The position numbers were made by a program, and so were the translations under genes. Positions 7,915-17,667 of a stretch of DNA of 24,014 nucleotides are shown one piece after another. The notes below the pieces were generated by a model. That model made no database searches, had not been told where the DNA came from, and saw nothing but the letters and a program-made list of their open reading frames with translations. Positions within the stretch are counted from its first letter, which is position 1. Each line of letters begins with the position of its first letter. Source of the DNA: Aquimonas sp002352135 (GTDB lineage: Bacteria; Pseudomonadota; Gammaproteobacteria; Xanthomonadales; Xanthomonadaceae); contig DAORND010000042.1 in NCBI GenBank assembly GCA_035440755.1, positions 1 through 24,014 on the forward strand. The letters run 5' to 3'.

Positions 7915-8429
7915 TGGGCGGCGTCCACAAATGCGTTGTGTATAGCGCTCGATTGAGCTTGCGCCATTTCACTGCCGAAGACGCTGTCTGGGTGCTGCGT
8001 TTGCTGAACGAGCCGACCTTCATCAGCAACATTGGTGATCGCAACGTGCGCACCGTGGAGGAGGCGCGGGCCTTCCTTCAACAAGGCCCGATCTTGGCCT
8101 ACGCGCGCGATGGCTTCGGCATGTTTGCTGTTGAGTTGGCGAGCACAGGTTGCTGTGTTGGCATGTGTGGCTTGCTGAAGCGTGAGTTCACAGGCGAGGT
8201 CGACGTCGGCTACGCCTATTTTCCCGAGTACAGCGGCATGGGCTATGCGACGGAAGCGGCGGCGGCAGTGATCGCCTGGGGGCGTTCCGCGTGCGGATTG
8301 GACCGCATCGTCGGATTTGTATCGCCGCACAACACGGCGTCGATCAAGGTGCTACAGAAGTTGGGTATGCGGTACGAAAAACATGCGCCGATTGCCGATG
8401 GCGCAGAACCCATCCTGCTCTATTCGTGA
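7914..8429 (+). CDS. GNAT family N-acetyltransferase (RimJ/RimL-like)
   Basis: A 171-residue acetyl-CoA-dependent acetyltransferase. It follows the RimJ/RimL subfamily layout: an N-terminal substrate strand 'SARLSLRHFTAEDAVWVLRLLNEP', a central 'VDVGYAYFPEYSGMGYATEAAAA' containing the acetyl-CoA pyrophosphate loop (SGMGYATEA), and the C-terminal 'VSPHNTASIKVLQKLGMRYEK' (NxxSIxxxxKLGF-type motif). The ATG overlaps the TGA of the DUF1579 gene, so a two-gene operon is clear. Members acetylate ribosomal protein N-termini, amino acids, antibiotics or other amines; the acceptor is not predictable here. Confidence 0.9.
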   Translation: MGGVHKCVVYSARLSLRHFTAEDAVWVLRLLNEPTFISNIGDRNVRTVEEARAFLQQGPILAYARDGFGMFAVELASTGCCVGMCGLLKREFTGEVDVGYAYFPEYSGMGYATEAAAAVIAWGRSACGLDRIVGFVSPHNTASIKVLQKLGMRYEKHAPIADGAEPILLYS

Positions 8430-8706
8430 CCTGTCGCCGATTCGGTCGACTGCGCCAGCAAGGCGATGCCGTCACAGAGAGCTGCCGACCAGAAGTAGAG
8501 CGGCTTCAGGACATCGTGAAACAGAGAGTAGGTCAACATGAGTGCGCTCGACGCCGGGACTGCGGTTACTCCAGCACGAGTCGTTCCATCGCGAGGGGTG
8601 CAGACTGCGTCACAGTTTTTGTGCTGCTCTGCGCCTGCGGAGTGGCGCACGGCGTCCACTTTCGCCAGCGTCCAGCAGGCGATGGCCTGCCGGACGCGGC
8701 ATTAAC
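8430..8706. other. Gap between GNAT and aceE genes; possible small ORF and hairpin
   Basis: No recognisable gene. On the minus strand a frame from ATG 8539 to stop 8420 would encode 39 residues (MLTYSLFHDVLKPLYFW...), with codons like the neighbours but only a weak ribosome site; it overlaps the end of the GNAT gene. On the plus strand a 55-codon frame (8538-8706) has an AGAGAGTAGG purine stretch before its ATG but poorer codon use. Neither matches a family I know. A long hairpin lies at 8668-8697, just past the aceE stop. Confidence 0.3.
8668..8697 (-). terminator. Hairpin just downstream of aceE, possible terminator
   Basis: GCGTCC-A-GCAGGC pairs with GCCTGC-C-GGACGC around a four-base loop: 12 pairs with one A/C mismatch, 10 bp after the aceE stop codon on the minus strand. 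There is no T run, so it may stabilise the mRNA 3' end or help another kind of termination rather than act as a classical terminator. Confidence 0.4.
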
Positions 8707-11409
<2,703 letters not shown>

Positions 11410-11598
11410 GGCGGCCCTCCAGCCGTCGCGCTGAGCGCAACTGGTATTAGATTGGTTAGCAGCGGCGACCGCGATTCAGTGCGCTTGTCGCTCGGTCCGC
11501 GCATGTTACCCGATGCGGATTGCAGGCAGAGCCGAGGGCGCCGAAAGTGGTGGCGTCGAAACGATCAATGCCATACCAATTGGTCAAGGATCGCGGAC

Positions 11599-11623
11599 AA
11601 AAAAGCCCCGCCGAAGCGGGGCT
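11599..11623 (-). terminator. Rho-independent terminator after cytochrome c peroxidase
   Basis: On the minus strand an 8-bp stem AGCCCCGC/GCGGGGCT encloses a TTCG loop closed by C-G (the very stable cUUCGg tetraloop) and runs into six T. It lies about 70 bp beyond the peroxidase stop and separates that gene from the aceE promoter region. Confidence 0.93.
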
Positions 11624-11691
11624 GGACCGACCAAGAAACAAGGAGGGGGGAGTCTCTCGGTCGGTGTTCGGGGAGCAGCAAACGCGCAGGC

Positions 11692-12738
11692 TTATTGCGC
11701 GCTGCTGAACTCGAATGTGGTGCCAGGCGTGGGCGGCAGGCGGGGCATTGTCTGCTCTGGAAATTCGCCGGTCAGGGCATTCAAGAAGGCCACCAGATCA
11801 GCCGCTTCGGTGTCGCTCAGATCACGATTGAGCTGAGTCTTTGCCATCACCCGAACGGCTTCGTCCAGTGTTTGCACGGCACCATTGTGGAAGTAGGGCG
11901 CGGTCAGTGCGATGTTGCGAAGCGTGGGCACCTTGAACAGGTGTTTGTCGGCGTCGTTCTTGGTGACTTCAAAGCGGCCAAGATCTTTCAGGAAGTCGTA
12001 CTTCTCGACGTAGTCGTTGTCGGTGAAGGTCGGGAACTTGTTGAGGAAGGCCATGCCGTTCGGCAGCATCGGACCACTGAACGCGGGACCCGAATGGCAG
12101 GCGATGCAGCCCGCTGACGCAAACAAGTCCATGCCGCGCTGCTGTTGCTCTGACAACGCGCTCTTGTCGCCTTTGACGAAGCGATCAAACGGCCCATTCG
12201 GCGTGATCAGGGTGCGTTCGTAGGCGGCGACCGCTTTCGCGGCGTTGTCGACGGTCATGGCGTCTGGACCGAATGCCTTGGCAAAGGCGACTCGATAGCC
12301 TTCGATATGACGTACGCGATTCATCGCGCCATCCAGCTCCTTCATGCCCATTTCGACCGCGTTGACGACCGGGCCTTTGGCCTGCTCTTCGAGGCTCGCG
12401 GCGCGGCCATCCCAGAATTGGCCGGAGTAGAACGCCGAGTTCCACACGGTCGGTGCACTGCGACCACTCATCTGGCCGTGTACACCCATTGCGAAGGGAC
12501 GATTGTCTTCGCCGCCCAGCATGACGTTGTGGCAGGAGTTGCAGGACACCGTGCCGGTCGACGAAAAGCGCGGGTCCAGGTAGAGCATGCGGCCGAGTGC
12601 AACTTTCTCGGGTGTGGTCGGATTGTCGGTGGGTTCGGGCGCCTTGTCTGGCAGCGCTTGCCATTGCGCATGGGCAAACGGCGCGGCGAGGCCGCAGGCG
12701 GCGAGCAAGGCGAGTGCAGCGGTGCGGACATAGCGCAT
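11692..12738 (-). CDS. Di-haem cytochrome c peroxidase (CcpA/MauG family)
   Basis: A 348-residue periplasmic protein. Residues 1-24 are a Sec signal peptide ending AAPFAHA|Q. Two c-type haem sites are present, CNSCH (66-70) in the N-terminal domain and CIACH (211-215) in the second domain, as in bacterial cytochrome c peroxidases, which reduce H2O2 to water with electrons from cytochrome c or azurin-like donors. Family stretches include 'KVALGRMLYLDPRFSSTGTVSCNSCH', 'FWDGRAASLEEQAKGP', 'YERTLITPNGPFDRF' and 'FKVPTLRNIALTAPYFHNGAV'. The ATG at 12738 has GGAG upstream. Length and motifs fit a classical peroxidase; MauG-like oxidases share the fold, so substrate use is not proven. A CRP-like site lies upstream, and a UUCG-loop terminator ends the unit. 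Confidence 0.92.
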   Translation of the reverse strand: MRYVRTAALALLAACGLAAPFAHAQWQALPDKAPEPTDNPTTPEKVALGRMLYLDPRFSSTGTVSCNSCHNVMLGGEDNRPFAMGVHGQMSGRSAPTVWNSAFYSGQFWDGRAASLEEQAKGPVVNAVEMGMKELDGAMNRVRHIEGYRVAFAKAFGPDAMTVDNAAKAVAAYERTLITPNGPFDRFVKGDKSALSEQQQRGMDLFASAGCIACHSGPAFSGPMLPNGMAFLNKFPTFTDNDYVEKYDFLKDLGRFEVTKNDADKHLFKVPTLRNIALTAPYFHNGAVQTLDEAVRVMAKTQLNRDLSDTEAADLVAFLNALTGEFPEQTMPRLPPTPGTTFEFSSAQ

Positions 12739-12795
12739 GGCGGACTCCGTCGACTAGGGCGAGATGGAGTCTAGTTTAGGTGCCACTAATATAAA

Positions 12796-12809
12796 GTGAC
12801 AAGCGTCAC
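12796..12809 (-). promoter_or_regulatory. CRP/Clp-like palindrome upstream of the peroxidase gene
   Basis: GTGA-N6-TCAC, the core of the CRP-type consensus (TGTGA-N6-TCACA). The inner bases also pair, giving GTGAC-N4-GTCAC. If the -10 element is TAGACT (minus strand, 12773-12768), the palindrome centre falls at -41.5, the class II CRP position. An alternative -10, TATATT (12793-12788), would put the site over the promoter as an operator. No good -35 box is visible for either choice. Confidence 0.45.
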
Positions 12810-12856
12810 GGCAGGGTTGGACGGACAGGATCAACGTGCTTGGACGACAGGTCGAT

Positions 12857-13495
12857 TCAGTCGCTGTGCAAGGCCCGCGCGCCAGCCAGAATCATGCGCA
12901 CCATGGTGCTGAGCTGATCGATCAGTTCGGCATCCTTTTCAGCCGGTAGGTCGATGGCCGTCGCGCCGATGGCGAAGACCAGCCGTGTCACCGCGCGGGC
13001 CGCCAGTCGGGAGTCGTGGAGCTGGCTGCCTTGTGCTTGATTGAGGCGAATCAGATCCGAGTGCAGCTCTTCTTCGAAGTAGGTGAGTTGTTTGTCCACG
13101 GCGGCCTTGAAGGCATCCGAGCCCGCCGTGCCTTCGCGCAGCAGGATATGCAGCAGCGTGCTGTCGGCGCGCAATTGGGCGACAAACACCTCGATGGAAC
13201 TGCGCACGATGCTGCCGCCGTCATCCGCGCGATGGCGGGCATTGCCGATGATTCGACGCAGCGACTGTCCGGCCAGTTCGATCAAGGCCACTGCCAGTTC
13301 ATCGGTGTCACGAAAGTGCCGATAGAAGCTGTTTGGCGCGATCTCTGCCTCGCGCGCCACCTCGCGCAGACTCAATGTCGACACGCTGCGATGCGGGCCG
13401 AGCAAGCGCAGAGCGGCGGCAATCAAATCGTCGCGATTGATGCTCGGCTTGCGGCCTGGGCTGTGGTCCAGCGTCGGGTGGGTGGCGGGATTCAA
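12857..13495 (-). CDS. TetR-family regulator of unsaturated fatty acid synthesis (FabR/DesT type)
   Basis: A 212-residue regulator from the TTG at 13495, with GGAG ten bases upstream. The open frame extends to 13870, but that part lies antisense inside the divergent gene and looks non-coding. After 'SPGRKPSINRDDLIAAALRLL', the helix-turn-helix 'STLSLREVAREAEIAPNSFYRHFRD' (39-63) is strikingly like E. coli FabR and Pseudomonas DesT. The C-terminal domain keeps the family's 'VRSSIEVFVAQL...LLREGTAGSDAFKAAVDKQL' stretch. FabR and DesT sense the acyl-CoA/acyl-ACP unsaturated to saturated ratio. The divergent oxidoreductase-desaturase operon matches the desT-desCB arrangement, so repression of that operon is inferred. 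A palindrome lies in the 94-bp shared promoter region. Confidence 0.88.
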   Translation of the reverse strand: MNPATHPTLDHSPGRKPSINRDDLIAAALRLLGPHRSVSTLSLREVAREAEIAPNSFYRHFRDTDELAVALIELAGQSLRRIIGNARHRADDGGSIVRSSIEVFVAQLRADSTLLHILLREGTAGSDAFKAAVDKQLTYFEEELHSDLIRLNQAQGSQLHDSRLAARAVTRLVFAIGATAIDLPAEKDAELIDQLSTMVRMILAGARALHSD

Positions 13496-13554
13496 GTGAA
13501 TTGGACTCCGTGAGGCAAGGGCATCATAGCTCCCGCAATTTCTGTACGTATTTA

Positions 13555-13568
13555 TGCACGCGTGTGCA
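13555..13568. promoter_or_regulatory. Candidate operator of the FabR/DesT-type repressor
   Basis: TGCAC-N4-GTGCA, a perfect inverted repeat within a wider imperfect one (13549-13574, 10 of 14 pairs per arm). It lies between the divergent TetR and oxidoreductase genes. A -10-like TATATT (13577-13582) follows directly on the plus strand, so a bound repressor would cover the -35/-10 spacer. Confidence 0.55.
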
Positions 13569-13589
13569 GATATGTGTATATTGCCCGCC

Positions 13590-14690
13590 ATGTCGAGCAT
13601 CCACACCGCTGATTCCCCCATGCCGGGTTTGTCCGCCGCGCGCCCCGTGCGCTTCTGGTCGGACTGGTTCAATACCGAAGTCGCCGATTTCTGGCTCGCG
13701 CATTTGCCTGCGCGCTGGCGCTTCAATCGTCTGTTGGCACGAGTGTGCGAACGCCGTCCCGCCGCTGCGGACGCGGTGACCCTGCGCTTGCGCGTCCCGC
13801 GTCGCTGGACGCCCGCTGTCGCCGGGCAGCATGTCGAAATCACGGTCGAGATCGATGGCGTCCGCCACACCCGCAGTTACAGCCTGTCGGCACCGCCGAG
13901 CGATGCGCGTCACATCGAGATTACCGTCGCGAAGGTCGCCCGAGGCAAGGTCAGCGGGTATCTGTGTTCACGCTTGCAGGCGGGTGATGTCGTGCAGATC
14001 AGTCAGCCCTATGGCGGCCTGCGCTTGCCCGAAGACACTCACAAGCCTTTGTTGTTTTTGGCGGCGGGCAGTGGCATCACGCCGCTGCGCGCGCTGTTGC
14101 TGGACGCGCTGGAACGCGGCTGGCGCGGCACGATTACGCTTGGCTACTGGGCACAGACACGGCAGTCCCTGTGCTTTGCCGAGCAATGGCAGGCATTGCA
14201 AGCGCAACACGATCTGCTCCGGGTGAACACGTTTCTCACCCGCGACCCCAGCGCGCCGGCGGCCCGGATCAACGCCGAATCGCTGGCGCAGCTCGCGCCC
14301 GATCTTGCTGAGCGCACCGTGCTGGCCTGTGGTCCTGCCGGGTTTGTCGATCTGGCGCGGACCTTGTCAGCCGGGGCGGCAGCGTTTCATGCCGAGGGCT
14401 TCACGCCGCCCACATCACCTGCCAGCGAGCACCGCACGGTGCGCGTCGAGTTGCGCCGTCAGGGACTCCGCCTGGATTTGCCCACCGACCAGCCTCTGCT
14501 CGCCGCGCTGGAATCGGCGGGTCAGCGCCCAGCGCACGGATGCCGACAAGGCATCTGCAACACCTGCGCATGCCATCGCATCAGTGGCGCCAGTCGCGAT
14601 CTGCAGCGCGATGCGTTGGCGTCGGAACCATCGACTTCCATCCGCCTGTGCGTGCATGCCGCCGCCGACGATCTTGTTCTGGACCTTTGA
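13590..14690 (+). CDS. desC: Ferredoxin reductase-type oxidoreductase (desaturase electron donor, DesC-like)
   Basis: A 366-residue flavin/NAD(P)H reductase fused to a C-terminal [2Fe-2S] domain. The FAD-binding 'TRSYSLSAPP' lies at 94-103, the nicotinamide-binding 'FLAAGSGITPLRALL' at 156-170 and 'LACGPAGFVDLAR' at 245-257. The plant-type ferredoxin ligands are C318, C323, C326 and C354 (C-x4-C-x2-C...C). It passes electrons from NAD(P)H to the desaturase encoded immediately downstream, as DesC does for DesB in Pseudomonas. I chose the ATG at 13590; an ATG at 13554 sits in the palindrome and adds an unlikely Cys-rich leader. No ribosome site precedes 13590, and the -10-like TATATT ends eight bases before it, so the mRNA may be leaderless. 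The stop codon directly abuts the next ATG. Confidence 0.87.
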   Translation: MSSIHTADSPMPGLSAARPVRFWSDWFNTEVADFWLAHLPARWRFNRLLARVCERRPAAADAVTLRLRVPRRWTPAVAGQHVEITVEIDGVRHTRSYSLSAPPSDARHIEITVAKVARGKVSGYLCSRLQAGDVVQISQPYGGLRLPEDTHKPLLFLAAGSGITPLRALLLDALERGWRGTITLGYWAQTRQSLCFAEQWQALQAQHDLLRVNTFLTRDPSAPAARINAESLAQLAPDLAERTVLACGPAGFVDLARTLSAGAAAFHAEGFTPPTSPASEHRTVRVELRRQGLRLDLPTDQPLLAALESAGQRPAHGCRQGICNTCACHRISGASRDLQRDALASEPSTSIRLCVHAAADDLVLDL

Positions 14691-15827
14691 ATGATCTACT
14701 CGCCGAAAAGTCGTGTTCTCAGCCCCGCGCAGATGGACGCCTTCGCGCGTGAGCTGGATGCCTTGCGCGCCCAAACGCTGCCCACCTTGGGTGCGAATGA
14801 CGCACGCTACATCCGCCGCGTCTATGCAGCCGTGCGCTACACCGGATTGCTCGGTCGCACGCTGCTGGTGCTGGGCGCGCTCGCTGCCGGACTGTGGTGG
14901 CCGAACCTGTTCTGGCCAAGCTGGATCGCTGGCGTTGCCCTGCTGGCGTTCTCGAAAATCCTCGAAAACATGGAGCTGGCGCACAACGTCATCCATGGAC
15001 AGTACGACTGGATGCGCGATCCGCGCTTCGAGGGCCAGCGCTACGAATGGGACATCGCGGGCACCGCCGAAAACTGGCGGGTCACCCACAACTTCCGCCA
15101 TCACACCTACACCAACATCCGTGGAATGGACGAAGACCTCGGCTATGGTCTGCTGCGCATCTTTCCGGAGCAGCGCTGGAAGCCGTTCTACTTGCTGCAG
15201 CCGTTGGTGTCGGTGGTCTTCGCGATCCTTTTCGAATGGGGTATCGCTGCGCAGAATCTGCACCTGGGCCGCTGGTTCAAAGGTCGCATGAGCAGCGCCG
15301 AACTGGGCCGTGCGTTGCGCCCGGCTGCCCACAAGATCGGTCGCCAGATTCTGCGCGACTACGTGTTGATGCCCCTGCTGGCCGGGCCGTTTTTTCTATC
15401 TGTGCTGCTTGGCGCGGTGCTCGCCAATGTGATCCGCAATGTCTGGACCTGGGTGGTGATCTTCTGCGGCCACTTCACCACCGACGTCATCACCTTTTCC
15501 AAAACGGTACTCAAGGACGAAACCCGTGGACAGTGGTATCTGCGCCAATTGCACGGCTCATCGAATTTGCGCGGAGGTCGCCTGCTTGATCTGATGACCG
15601 GCAACCTGAGCCACCAGATCGAGCACCACATGTTCCCCGAGCTGCCCGCCAACCGCTACGCCGCGTTGGGCAAACAGGTCCGCCGCCTTTGCGCTACCTA
15701 CGGCCAGCACTACAACACCGGCAGCCTGCCGCGCCAGTTCGCCCAAGTGGTTTGGCGATTGCTGCGGCATTCGTTGCCGAGCAAGCCGCGTGGTGAGGTC
15801 CACGACATGAAAATCGCGACGGGTTGA
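14691..15827 (+). CDS. desB: Membrane fatty acid (acyl-CoA) delta-9 desaturase, DesB-like
   Basis: A 378-residue integral membrane di-iron desaturase. The three histidine boxes are complete: H98NVIH102, H133NFRHH138 and H308QIEHH313. Hydrophobic helices lie at about 53-70, 77-90, 170-186 and 225-260. The family inserts a double bond into a saturated acyl chain aerobically, with electrons from the reductase encoded just upstream; the ATG follows that gene's TGA without a gap. The divergent FabR/DesT-type regulator supports a role in membrane fluidity. Delta-9 position and acyl-CoA substrate are inferred from the Pseudomonas DesB parallel; acyl-lipid desaturases share the same boxes. Confidence 0.9.
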   Translation: MIYSPKSRVLSPAQMDAFARELDALRAQTLPTLGANDARYIRRVYAAVRYTGLLGRTLLVLGALAAGLWWPNLFWPSWIAGVALLAFSKILENMELAHNVIHGQYDWMRDPRFEGQRYEWDIAGTAENWRVTHNFRHHTYTNIRGMDEDLGYGLLRIFPEQRWKPFYLLQPLVSVVFAILFEWGIAAQNLHLGRWFKGRMSSAELGRALRPAAHKIGRQILRDYVLMPLLAGPFFLSVLLGAVLANVIRNVWTWVVIFCGHFTTDVITFSKTVLKDETRGQWYLRQLHGSSNLRGGRLLDLMTGNLSHQIEHHMFPELPANRYAALGKQVRRLCATYGQHYNTGSLPRQFAQVVWRLLRHSLPSKPRGEVHDMKIATG

Positions 15828-15874
15828 AATCGCCTCGGGAAACTCGCCAGGTGACTACTGACCTCGACGCGTGT

Positions 15875-17479
15875 TCAGTCTGCGGATCGCATCCAGCGCC
15901 ACAACGTCGTCCTCGATATTCCCCATGCCTTTTGCAGAGCTTCGCGGCTGCCGTAGTGCGCGAGCGCCTCGTTTAGTGCCTTCGGGCTGGGGCGCGTGCT
16001 TTGCGATGGGGCTGATGTGGCGTGCAGGACGGGTGTTGTTGGGGATGCGGGGGCGCTGTGGGTGGCCAGTTCCGGGGCGTGACGAAACAGCAGGGCACTG
16101 TCGACGCGGCCCTGGTCCGGGCGGCTGATCAACAGGCGTTCCAGCAGGTTGCGCAGTTCGCGAACGTTGCCGGGCCAGCTGTGGGCTTGCAGGAGTGGTA
16201 AGGCGTCGGTGCTGAAGTGCAGTGCCGGGGCGCTCTGGTTGCGGGAACGCAGGCGGGTTAGTAGCGCGTCGATCAATGCGGGCAGGTCGTCGGGGCGGTC
16301 GCGCAGGCTGGGCATGACGAGACGCAGGACATCAAGTCGATAGAACAGGTCGCGACGAAAACGACCTTCTTGCACCGCGTGGCGCAGGTCAACGTGACTT
16401 GCTGCGATGATGCGGACGTCCACGCTGTGCGCTTGTGTGGCACCGAGGCGCAGCACTTCACGCTCTTCCAGCACGCGCAGCAGGCGGGTCTGCAGGCTGC
16501 CCGGCATATCGCCGATTTCGTCCAGAAACAGACTGCCGCGATGGGCGGCCTCGATCAGCCCGCTGCGTCCGCCACGTCGCGCGCCGGTGAATGCGCCGTC
16601 GTCGTGACCGAACAATTCGGATTCCAGCAAGGATTCGGGAATGGCGCTGCAGTTGACCGCGACAAACGGTCCGCGTCGTCGCGCGCTACTGGCATGCAGG
16701 GCTTGCGCGGCAAGCTCCTTGCCCGTGCCGGATTCGCCTTGAATCAGCACCGTGGCCTCACTTTGCGCGGCCTGCTGAATGCGCTCGCGCAGCTCATGCA
16801 TGCCCTGGCTTTCGCCGCTCAGGTCGTCCAGTCCGAAGCGGGTGGCACTGCTGCGTCGGCGCGGACTGTCGCGGTGTTCCTGTAACAAGGGTCGGGCGAC
16901 ATCCAGTGCGCTGTCGAAGGCTTGCCGGATCGACTCGGCGGAATACATCAAGACGCCCGTGACACCCGCTTGTTCGGCCAGATCGGTGACCAGTCCGGTG
17001 CCAACGATGGCACCAACGCCACGGGCGATCAGATCGGCGACACAGGCGCGGGCATCTTCGGCAGTAACGAAGCTGCGCTGCGCGATGTCCAGTCCGAAGC
17101 TGCGCTGGAATTCCGCAAACACCGGCAGATCGCTTTCGTGGGTGACCACGCCGATGCGTTCGCTGATGCGCCGGGCGCGGCTGAGTGCCTGCATCAGATC
17201 GAATCCGCTGGCGCGAACAAGAACGAGCGGTCTGGCGACGCGATTGCGCAGATAGGCGGCGTTCGATCCGGCGGAAATCAGCACATCGCAAGGCTGACGT
17301 TGCAGACGTTGCCGGATGTGTTGCACGGCTTCGTCGTAGCCGAGCGGGATGGCATGAATCTCGGCGCGCCCATCGAACTCGGGAATGACTTCGTTGAAGA
17401 GCTGCGACAGGCGCGACACAGCCACCGTCCAGATGACCGGAAGGCGTGGTGTGGGTGCGTCGGCGCGGCGAGGATGCAT
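15875..17479 (-). CDS. prpR: Propionate catabolism sigma-54 activator PrpR
   Basis: A 534-residue enhancer-binding protein. Residues ~14-195 form the PrpR_N sensor domain ('PVIWTVAVSRLSQLFNEVIPEF...'), which in Salmonella responds to 2-methylcitrate. A linker leads to the AAA+ domain (about 217-440) with Walker A GESGTGKE (248-255), the sigma-54 contact loop GAFTGA (295-300) and Walker B 'GSLFLDEIGDM' (315-325). A Fis-type helix-turn-helix ends the protein ('ALNEALAHYGSREALQKAWGISRTTLWRWM'). It is divergent from prpB-prpC-acnD-prpF, whose upstream region has matching inverted repeats and a -24/-12 promoter. The ATG at 17479 has no clear ribosome site. The nearest inverted repeat begins only nine bases upstream of it, suggesting autoregulation. 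Confidence 0.95.
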   Translation of the reverse strand: MHPRRADAPTPRLPVIWTVAVSRLSQLFNEVIPEFDGRAEIHAIPLGYDEAVQHIRQRLQRQPCDVLISAGSNAAYLRNRVARPLVLVRASGFDLMQALSRARRISERIGVVTHESDLPVFAEFQRSFGLDIAQRSFVTAEDARACVADLIARGVGAIVGTGLVTDLAEQAGVTGVLMYSAESIRQAFDSALDVARPLLQEHRDSPRRRSSATRFGLDDLSGESQGMHELRERIQQAAQSEATVLIQGESGTGKELAAQALHASSARRRGPFVAVNCSAIPESLLESELFGHDDGAFTGARRGGRSGLIEAAHRGSLFLDEIGDMPGSLQTRLLRVLEEREVLRLGATQAHSVDVRIIAASHVDLRHAVQEGRFRRDLFYRLDVLRLVMPSLRDRPDDLPALIDALLTRLRSRNQSAPALHFSTDALPLLQAHSWPGNVRELRNLLERLLISRPDQGRVDSALLFRHAPELATHSAPASPTTPVLHATSAPSQSTRPSPKALNEALAHYGSREALQKAWGISRTTLWRWMRSAD

Positions 17480-17487
17480 GGGCGGAT

Positions 17488-17509
17488 TGTTTCATTACGC
17501 TATGAAACA
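17488..17509. promoter_or_regulatory. Candidate PrpR operator 1 (perfect inverted repeat)
   Basis: TGTTTCAT-N6-ATGAAACA, both arms exact. It is followed without a gap by another TGAAACA (17510-17516), giving two half-sites in tandem. It lies in the prpR-prpB intergenic region, about 105-125 bp upstream of the -24 element, a normal place for an enhancer of a sigma-54 promoter. Confidence 0.7.
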
Positions 17510-17521
17510 TGAAACACCCAA

Positions 17522-17540
17522 TGTTTCGTCACATGAAACG
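17522..17540. promoter_or_regulatory. Candidate PrpR operator 2 (imperfect inverted repeat)
   Basis: TGTTTCGT-N3-ATGAAACG. The arms match at six of eight positions and share the half-site of operator 1, with a shorter spacer. Its clustering with operator 1 suggests cooperative binding of PrpR oligomers. Confidence 0.55.
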
Positions 17541-17612
17541 TCGGCATGGGGAAGGCATCGAACAGTCAGCAATGACGCGCTCTGTCAGACATGTCGCAAC
17601 GCAACAGGGATT

Positions 17613-17627
17613 TGGCACGAAGCTTGA
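17613..17627 (+). promoter_or_regulatory. Sigma-54 promoter of prpB
   Basis: TGGCAC-N5-TTGA. GG (17614-17615) and the -12 dinucleotide (17626-17627) are separated by exactly ten bases, as required for sigma-54. The -12 pair is GA rather than the usual GC, which may weaken basal binding. Transcription would start near 17639, leaving a leader of about 30 bases before prpB. Confidence 0.75.
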
Positions 17628-17667
17628 TGGAGAGGCCGCACACATTCCTTCGCCCCAGGAGTCATCC

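Noticed and set aside
11575..11584. ACCAATTGGT palindrome upstream of aceE, considered as a PdhR operator
   Set aside because: PdhR sites have a spacer between TTGGT and ACCAA half-sites in the other order; this one is about 165 bp from the start codon and on the far side of the region next to the peroxidase terminator. Likely chance.
13496..13870. 125-codon N-terminal extension of the TetR regulator
   Set aside because: It overlaps the divergent gene in antisense and the shared promoter region, and the TetR fold begins only after the TTG at 13495.
17509..17667. 53-codon N-terminal extension of prpB
   Set aside because: The stretch contains the PrpR half-sites and sigma-54 promoter, and a good ribosome site fixes the start at 17668.
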